Part shown: piece after piece, positions 23,411 to 27,157 of the stretch | Numbering within the stretch: position 1 is the stretch's first letter | Layout: every line of letters starts with the position of its first letter | From: CAZJNX01 sp964547415 | GTDB taxonomy: Bacteria; Pseudomonadota; Alphaproteobacteria; Rhizobiales; Amorphaceae | Length of the DNA stretch: 27,157 nucleotides | NCBI GenBank assembly: GCA_964547415.1 | Contig: CAZJNX010000031.1 | Coordinates: forward strand, 1-27,157 | Direction: 5' to 3' | Notes under the pieces: generated by a model | The model's input: the letters and a program-made list of their open reading frames with translations, nothing else | Database searches by the model: none | What the model was told of the DNA's origin: nothing | Position numbers and translations under genes: made by a program

Positions 23411-24265
23411 ATGCGGGACGACGCCGCGGATCACGCGAACGCGAACGGGACGGAAGCGGCCGGCTCCCGCCCCGCCGACGCCCTCGCGGGCAAGACGTTC
23501 CTGTTCGTCGCCGGTGCGGCCCGATCCGGCACGACCGCGCTCGCGAAGGCTTTGTGCCAGTCACCCGCCATCGCGCTCGGGATGGAGCGGTACATCGTCC
23601 GACTGCAACGCGAGCACCGCCTGCTGCCCGAGCTCTTCCTTCCGGAGCGGTTCGCGACGGTCGAGAAGGGCGACACCTTCTACGACCGCCTCGATTTCTT
23701 CAAGGTCAACCCACCCTATCTCGAAAAATTCCCGCAAGCACAGTACATCGGGGACAAGATACCGCGACTGTACGCCTATTACGATATGCTTTTCGAGACA
23801 TTTCCCGGCTGTCGGGTCGTTTTCATCCTTCGCAACCTCTTCGACGTCGCCAGCTCGTTCGAGCGCCGCGCCCGCAACGAACAGGATACCTGGCCATCGG
23901 ACCGCGATGCGATGCGAGCCATCACGGAATGGAACGCTTCGGTCGTCCAGACGGCCAACCGTCTGAACAACGACGGCATTCTCGTCGTCTCCTACGAGGA
24001 CCTGTTCAAGCGCGGCATCGGGTGGTCTCGCCTGTCGCGGTTCCTGGGGACGCCGATCGAGCCGCCGCCCAGTCGGAAAACCCCCCGGCGTCCGCTGGAG
24101 GATGTTCTTTCCAACGAAGTCAAGGAAGCGATCCTGCTTCATGGCCGGATGCAGCGTTATCGAAGTCTCGTGGAGGCGGTCCGTTCCGGCTACGTCGCAA
24201 GCGACGACGACGGGCGCGCAGGCGCGTTGCTGGAGCAGATCGCGTCGAAGCCGGGCGCTGGATAG
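23411..24265 (+). CDS. Sulfotransferase family protein (PAPS-dependent)
   Basis: A 284-residue protein. The 5'-phosphosulfate-binding loop is VAGAARSGTTALAKAL (residues 33-48), and the 3'-phosphate site is FILRNLFDVASSF, with Arg141 and Ser149 at the usual eight-residue spacing. IGDKIPRLYAYYDMLFETFP and VVSYEDLFKRGIGWSRLSRF are also typical of the Sulfotransfer_3 group. Family members move sulfate from PAPS to sugars, lipids or proteins. I chose ATG 23411 over 23375 because AGGAAGAGG precedes it. The core (about 23690-24200) is noticeably poorer in GC than its neighbours (48% and 53% in the two 60-base rows from 23701), suggesting horizontal origin. No PAPS synthesis genes are nearby. Confidence 0.85.
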   Translation: MRDDAADHANANGTEAAGSRPADALAGKTFLFVAGAARSGTTALAKALCQSPAIALGMERYIVRLQREHRLLPELFLPERFATVEKGDTFYDRLDFFKVNPPYLEKFPQAQYIGDKIPRLYAYYDMLFETFPGCRVVFILRNLFDVASSFERRARNEQDTWPSDRDAMRAITEWNASVVQTANRLNNDGILVVSYEDLFKRGIGWSRLSRFLGTPIEPPPSRKTPRRPLEDVLSNEVKEAILLHGRMQRYRSLVEAVRSGYVASDDDGRAGALLEQIASKPGAG

Positions 24266-24325
24266 GGGCTGCGGCCTCGCACGGGGCGCCGGGTCGGGGG
24301 TCGGCCCGTTGCGCCCGGACCGGGC

Positions 24326-24890
24326 TCACCCGGGGTGATCCGGCCGCGCCCGTCGGGCCGCCTTCGATCGTTCCGCGACGGGCCACCGGACGCGGACGGC
24401 GCGACCGCCTGACGGGGTGACGGCGCCGAACGCGGGGCCGGCGCTCTTCGGCTGCCCGGAGCCGGCGGGAGGGACGGCGAGCCCCGGCCACGCGAACGAC
24501 AGGACCCGGGCGACGGCGAGGGCCGGCAGGTTCGGCAGGTGGCTGGGCGCGGCCGTGGCGCCGTGAAGGGCGGTGCGGCCGGAGAAGGCGGCGCTCCCGT
24601 GGCGCGGCGTGTCGTTCAGCCAGGTGGCGGCGATGCGCGCCGCCGGGGTGTGCAGCGGGCGCGGGACGGCACCTCGTCCTTGCCCGTCTGCTCGCCGTCC
24701 TGCGCGATCGGCCGGGCGCACGGCTCCGTCGCGATCCCGTCGACGGACACGACGGTCACGCCTGCATCGCCGGGCGGCCGGACGGCCCCGGCGCGGCCGG
24801 TGGGCGAGGCGGTCTCGAGGACGAAGGCGTCGCGATCCTGAAGTCCTGCAGGACGAGGTTCCGGATCGGGGTGGCGCGGCCTTCCTCGCC
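24326..24890 (-). pseudogene. Possible decayed coding region (frameshifted), family unknown
   Basis: Between the sulfotransferase and RTX genes there is no intact gene, but the minus strand shows gene-like codon use in two frames one after the other. Roughly from 24840 down to 24665 one frame reads LQDRDAFVLETASPTG and VTVVSVDGIATEPCARP. From about 24665 down to 24326 a second frame reads HTPAARIAATWLNDTPRHG and LPNLPALAVARVLSFAWPG, ending in a stop. Third positions are almost all G/C in both. Joined, they would give one protein of about 170 residues interrupted by a frameshift. No start codon with a ribosome site is found and I recognise no family. It could also be an artefact of high GC. 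Confidence 0.3.
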
Positions 24891-24946
24891 CCGGCACCGG
24901 CGGGCTCGTCCGCGGCACGCGGGGTGAAGGGGGTTCGGCGGGCGGC

Positions 24947-24980
24947 AAAAGAAAAGCCCCGGGCAACGAATGCCCGGGGC
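24947..24980 (-). terminator. Strong Rho-independent terminator of the RTX gene
   Basis: Read on the minus strand, GCCCCGGGCA (24980-24971) pairs perfectly with TGCCCGGGGC (24965-24956) around a TTCGT loop and is followed by TTTTCTTTT. A ten-base GC stem with a T-run is a textbook intrinsic terminator, placed 27 bases beyond the RTX gene stop. It is the only one in the window with a proper T-tract. Confidence 0.92.
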
Positions 24981-25007
24981 CGCTTCCTTCGGAGGGGTTC
25001 GCCAGCC

Positions 25008-26480
25008 TTAGATGAAGATGGCGTCGGCGAGAAGGTCGAATGCATCGGCCAGACCCGTGATGGCCGGGTCCGCCGCCGTGACGCCCGACAGGGCGATCTG
25101 CGTGGCGGCAAGAGGGCTCATGGGATCCCCGTCGTCGAGGTTGATGAGCAAGCTGTCGAGCCCCGTAGGCGTTACGGTAGCATCGGCGAAAGTCCAGCCA
25201 CCGCCGAACGCAAGAATGTCCTCGCCCAGAGCGAAGTCCGTAATCGTATTGACGTTGCCACTGCCGAAGACAACGAAGGTGTCGGCGCCAGCGCCACCCA
25301 TCAGCTCGTCGATGCCACTGCCGCCATTGATCGTGTCGGAGCCGTCACCACCAACAACAGAGTCGTTGCCGCGCTGCCCGTTCAGGGCATCAGCGCCGGC
25401 GCCTCCCCCGAGGGTGTCGTCGCCGCCGCCACCGAGGATGAAATCGCTTCCGAGACCGCCGTCCAGATCGTCATCGCCGTCGCCGCCATCCAGCTCGTCG
25501 TTGCCGTCCTCGCCGTCGATGACATCGTCCCCAGCGCCGCCTTCGATGGCGTCGTCACCATCGCCACCGTCAATGTCGTCGTCGTCGGCGCCTCCGTCGA
25601 TCTCGTCATCGCCGGAGCCAGCGCGGATACGGTCCTCGCCAGCGGCGCCGACGATGACGTCATCCCCACTTGCACCGATCAGCTGGTCGTCGCCGCCGCC
25701 GCCATCGATCGTGTCGTTACCGTTGTCCCCTCTGATCGTGTCAGCACCAGCGTTGCCGAACAGTTCGTCGTCGCCGTCTCCACCCTCGATAGAGTCGTCG
25801 CCGCCGACACCGTTGACGAAGTCGTCGCCGTCGCCCGCACGACCCGTGTCGTCGCCGGCACCCAGCCAGATGATGTCGTCGCCACCACCGTCGAGCGTCT
25901 CGTCGACTTCATCGTTGCCGGCGCCGGCCGCGTAGGTATCGTCACCCGTCCGGCCAACCAGGGTGTCGGAGCCATCGTTGCCCCTGATGAAGTCGTCGAA
26001 AAAGCCGCCTTGCAGCGTATCGTCGCCGCCAGAACCGAAAACTTGGAACTCGTTGGTCGCCAGCCACTCCAGCCCAACGGACGGATCGGCAGCAACCTTT
26101 TCAATGGTATTGATCCCAAGGAAACCGTTCAGCTGAGCAAAGGTGAGATCATCAAACCCGGTAAAGTCAAAGCCGGTGAACACTGCCGGGGGGAAGTTGT
26201 TATCGACCACCTCAAAGGTGATGCCGGTCACTTGACCCTGCGGCCGCAGAACGCCACCAACGACGTTGAAGCCAAGCCCAAGCCCGGTGATTGAAATGTT
26301 GAGTTCACCGTCGGGAAGCGAGGGAACCTCGAGCGTGATGGAGCCGCCCGTCGGCGTAAGGGTCGCCTGCCACTCCGTGAGGTCGATGCTAACATCGAGG
26401 TTATTAATGGCGGCGTCAATGAGGGAAAAGAAATCGTCCATATCGATCGGATTGGTGACGGATGAAACCTGAACAACCAT
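25008..26480 (-). CDS. RTX (hemolysin-type calcium-binding repeat) protein, probable type I secretion substrate
   Basis: A 490-residue acidic protein starting at ATG 26480, seven bases after GGAGG. Residues 1 to about 148 form a Cys-free N-terminal domain (SLIDAAINNLDVSIDLTEWQ, ITLEVPSLPDGELNISITGL, VFTGFDFTGFDDLTF) I do not recognise. Residues 150 to about 405 are a long array of GGxGxD nonapeptides (for example GGDGDDELFGNAGADTIRG and GGAGDDVIDGEDGND), which bind calcium as parallel beta-rolls. The C-terminus (DAFDLLADAIFI) has the hydrophobic ending often seen in uncleaved type I secretion signals. There is no Sec signal peptide. No TolC/HlyB/HlyD genes lie in the window. The N-terminal coding part is lower in GC than the surroundings. 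Adhesin, surface-layer or matrix roles are possible. Confidence 0.92.
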   Translation of the reverse strand: MVVQVSSVTNPIDMDDFFSLIDAAINNLDVSIDLTEWQATLTPTGGSITLEVPSLPDGELNISITGLGLGFNVVGGVLRPQGQVTGITFEVVDNNFPPAVFTGFDFTGFDDLTFAQLNGFLGINTIEKVAADPSVGLEWLATNEFQVFGSGGDDTLQGGFFDDFIRGNDGSDTLVGRTGDDTYAAGAGNDEVDETLDGGGDDIIWLGAGDDTGRAGDGDDFVNGVGGDDSIEGGDGDDELFGNAGADTIRGDNGNDTIDGGGGDDQLIGASGDDVIVGAAGEDRIRAGSGDDEIDGGADDDDIDGGDGDDAIEGGAGDDVIDGEDGNDELDGGDGDDDLDGGLGSDFILGGGGDDTLGGGAGADALNGQRGNDSVVGGDGSDTINGGSGIDELMGGAGADTFVVFGSGNVNTITDFALGEDILAFGGGWTFADATVTPTGLDSLLINLDDGDPMSPLAATQIALSGVTAADPAITGLADAFDLLADAIFI

Positions 26481-27038
26481 AGTATGTCCTCCACATTTGC
26501 TGGCGGGTCTCACGCGTGGCCAGTCGCTGCCCGCACCCGTTGGACAACCAATCGGCTAAACGAGGCGGACGCGAAAATCAAGAGGAAAATGGAGGGTTTT
26601 CGGCGCCACCGCGCAGAGTTCGCGGCAGCCCCGTTCAACCGTGGATAGGTCTGTCATAGACCAGAAGGATATGTGAGGCGCCAGCGATGTTGCCGAACGA
26701 CATCAGTCAAGCGGCAACGAACCGACCATCCCCTTCGGTGGAGCGCTCCCGGACCCGAAAAATTTTAACCAATTGGGGCGAAGCGTGAGCGCCGCGGCGC
26801 GAACGTCGCCGCCGAAGACGCGAGCCTTTCAACCTGGGCGGGTCGCTGGGCGCTGGCGCCGCCGCGCCGGCGCTGGCCACGATCAGCACGCCGCGCCGCC
26901 GGACTGCAACTTCCGGACGCAATTGGGCCGGAATTAACCATGCGACGAGAAGGGCGGCCCGCCGCGGGACGCCGAGGGGCCCAGGTCGCGCCGCAGGAGG
27001 GGCGGCCACGGGCGGCGGGCGGGCGCAAGGGGAGGGGC
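26481..27038. other. Long gene-free stretch upstream of the RTX gene, with inverted repeats
   Basis: No credible gene is seen in about 560 bases; the open frames here are Arg/Pro-rich and lack ribosome sites. The first half (to about 26790) is AT-richer than the rest of the window and probably contains the RTX promoter. Visible elements are TTGG-ACAA-CCAA at 26540-26551, the perfect inverted repeat GGTCT-GTCAT-AGACC at 26648-26662, and an AAAAATTTTAACCAATTGG segment at 26758-26776. After 26790 the sequence is GC-rich and simple. No promoter boxes can be called with confidence. Confidence 0.5.
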
Positions 27039-27065
27039 GGCCGGGCGGCGGGCGCCGCCGCGGCC
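27039..27065 (-). terminator. GC-rich imperfect hairpin downstream of the glutaredoxin gene
   Basis: GGCCG at 27039-27043 and CGGCC at 27061-27065 bracket an inner GCGGC/GCCGC stem, forming an imperfect hairpin of about ten pairs, twelve bases beyond the glutaredoxin stop on the minus strand. No T-run follows, so this is a weak call. Confidence 0.35.
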
Positions 27066-27076
27066 GGAAGGCGCCG

Positions 27077-27157
27077 TCAGGCCGCGTCGTCGCGGACGGC
27101 GATGCCGTTGTTCTTAAGGTGCTCCTGCAACTCGCCCGCCTGGAACATCTCGCGGAC
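27077..27157 (-). CDS. grxD: C-terminal end of a probable monothiol glutaredoxin (Grx4/GrxD family)
   Basis: Only the last 26 codons are in the window; the gene enters from the right edge. The visible residues VREMFQAGELQEHLKNNGIA closely follow the C-terminal helix of monothiol glutaredoxins (the pattern GGCDIVxEMFxxGELQxLL, as I know it), and the ending VRDDAA is short and variable. These proteins carry Fe-S clusters with BolA partners. The active-site CGFS is outside the window, so the assignment rests on this one helix. Confidence 0.75.
   Translation of the reverse strand, partial: VREMFQAGELQEHLKNNGIAVRDDAA

Noticed and set aside
25250..26050. Short repeated units that might be mistaken for a CRISPR array or minisatellite
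   Set aside because: The repeats are imperfect 27-base-scale units that translate into GGxGxD nonapeptides, with no conserved repeat/spacer alternation.
24573..26294. A 573-codon plus-strand frame opposite the RTX gene, with repetitive Val-rich text
   Set aside because: It is the antisense reading of the RTX repeat array; the minus-strand RTX pattern, its ribosome site and its terminator decide the strand.
26707..27028. Minus-strand open frames of 87-100 codons between the RTX and glutaredoxin genes
   Set aside because: They are Arg/Ala/Pro-rich, have no ribosome site or recognisable motif, and two frames overlap each other.

Overview
The window is very GC-rich (coding regions mostly around 70-75% by eye, third codon positions almost all G or C). 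Its gene content points to an alphaproteobacterium, probably Hyphomicrobiales or a relative. Supporting signs are a rarA/crcB/rluC-type neighbourhood, a CcpA-type di-heme peroxidase, an HxlR-SCP2-like regulator, a DUF1622 membrane protein and an RTX protein. The species cannot be fixed from the sequence alone. I see no rRNA, tRNA, CRISPR array, transposase or phage gene.

Layout. 1-5.4 kb: the 3' end of rarA, then a minus-strand di-heme cytochrome c peroxidase followed by a tiny exported peptide gene. Next come two tandem sterol-desaturase-type hydroxylases, a fluoride channel (crcB), a small unknown gene and an RluA/RluC-type pseudouridine synthase. 5.4-9.2 kb: an HxlR-type regulator divergent from a methyltransferase, a strong hairpin, glucose-6-phosphate isomerase (pgi) and a DUF1622 membrane protein. 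9.3-19.6 kb: a tightly packed glycan locus in which almost every junction is an ATGA, GTGA or TGATG overlap. It encodes a small acidic protein, a sugar-nucleotide epimerase, a fusion of a glycosidase-like domain with a CDP-paratose-epimerase-like domain, a cobalamin-type radical SAM enzyme, a GT4 glycosyltransferase, three tandem CgeB-like glycosyltransferases and a UDP-glucuronate decarboxylase. 19.6-23.3 kb: a tail-anchored small protein, an NADPH-dependent FMN reductase-like flavoprotein, Cu/Zn superoxide dismutase, a PQQ-type sugar dehydrogenase and a secreted PF03640-type repeat protein. 23.4-26.6 kb: a sulfotransferase and an RTX calcium-binding protein, both of lower GC than the rest, flanking a stretch that looks like a decayed gene. 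The right edge holds the last 26 codons of a probable monothiol glutaredoxin.

How the genes work together. The 9.3-19.6 kb locus looks like one pathway: sugar nucleotides are made (UDP-xylose from the decarboxylase, other sugars from two epimerases), then assembled by four glycosyltransferases, with a radical SAM step and a glycosidase-like step. No flippase, polymerase, ligase or ABC exporter lies beside it, so the product may be a small cytosolic oligosaccharide or glycoconjugate, or it may be exported by genes elsewhere. This locus is the best candidate for an undescribed system. A second, more speculative candidate is the roughly 40-residue exported peptide with a single near-terminal Trp, encoded just downstream of the MauG/CcpA-family di-heme enzyme.
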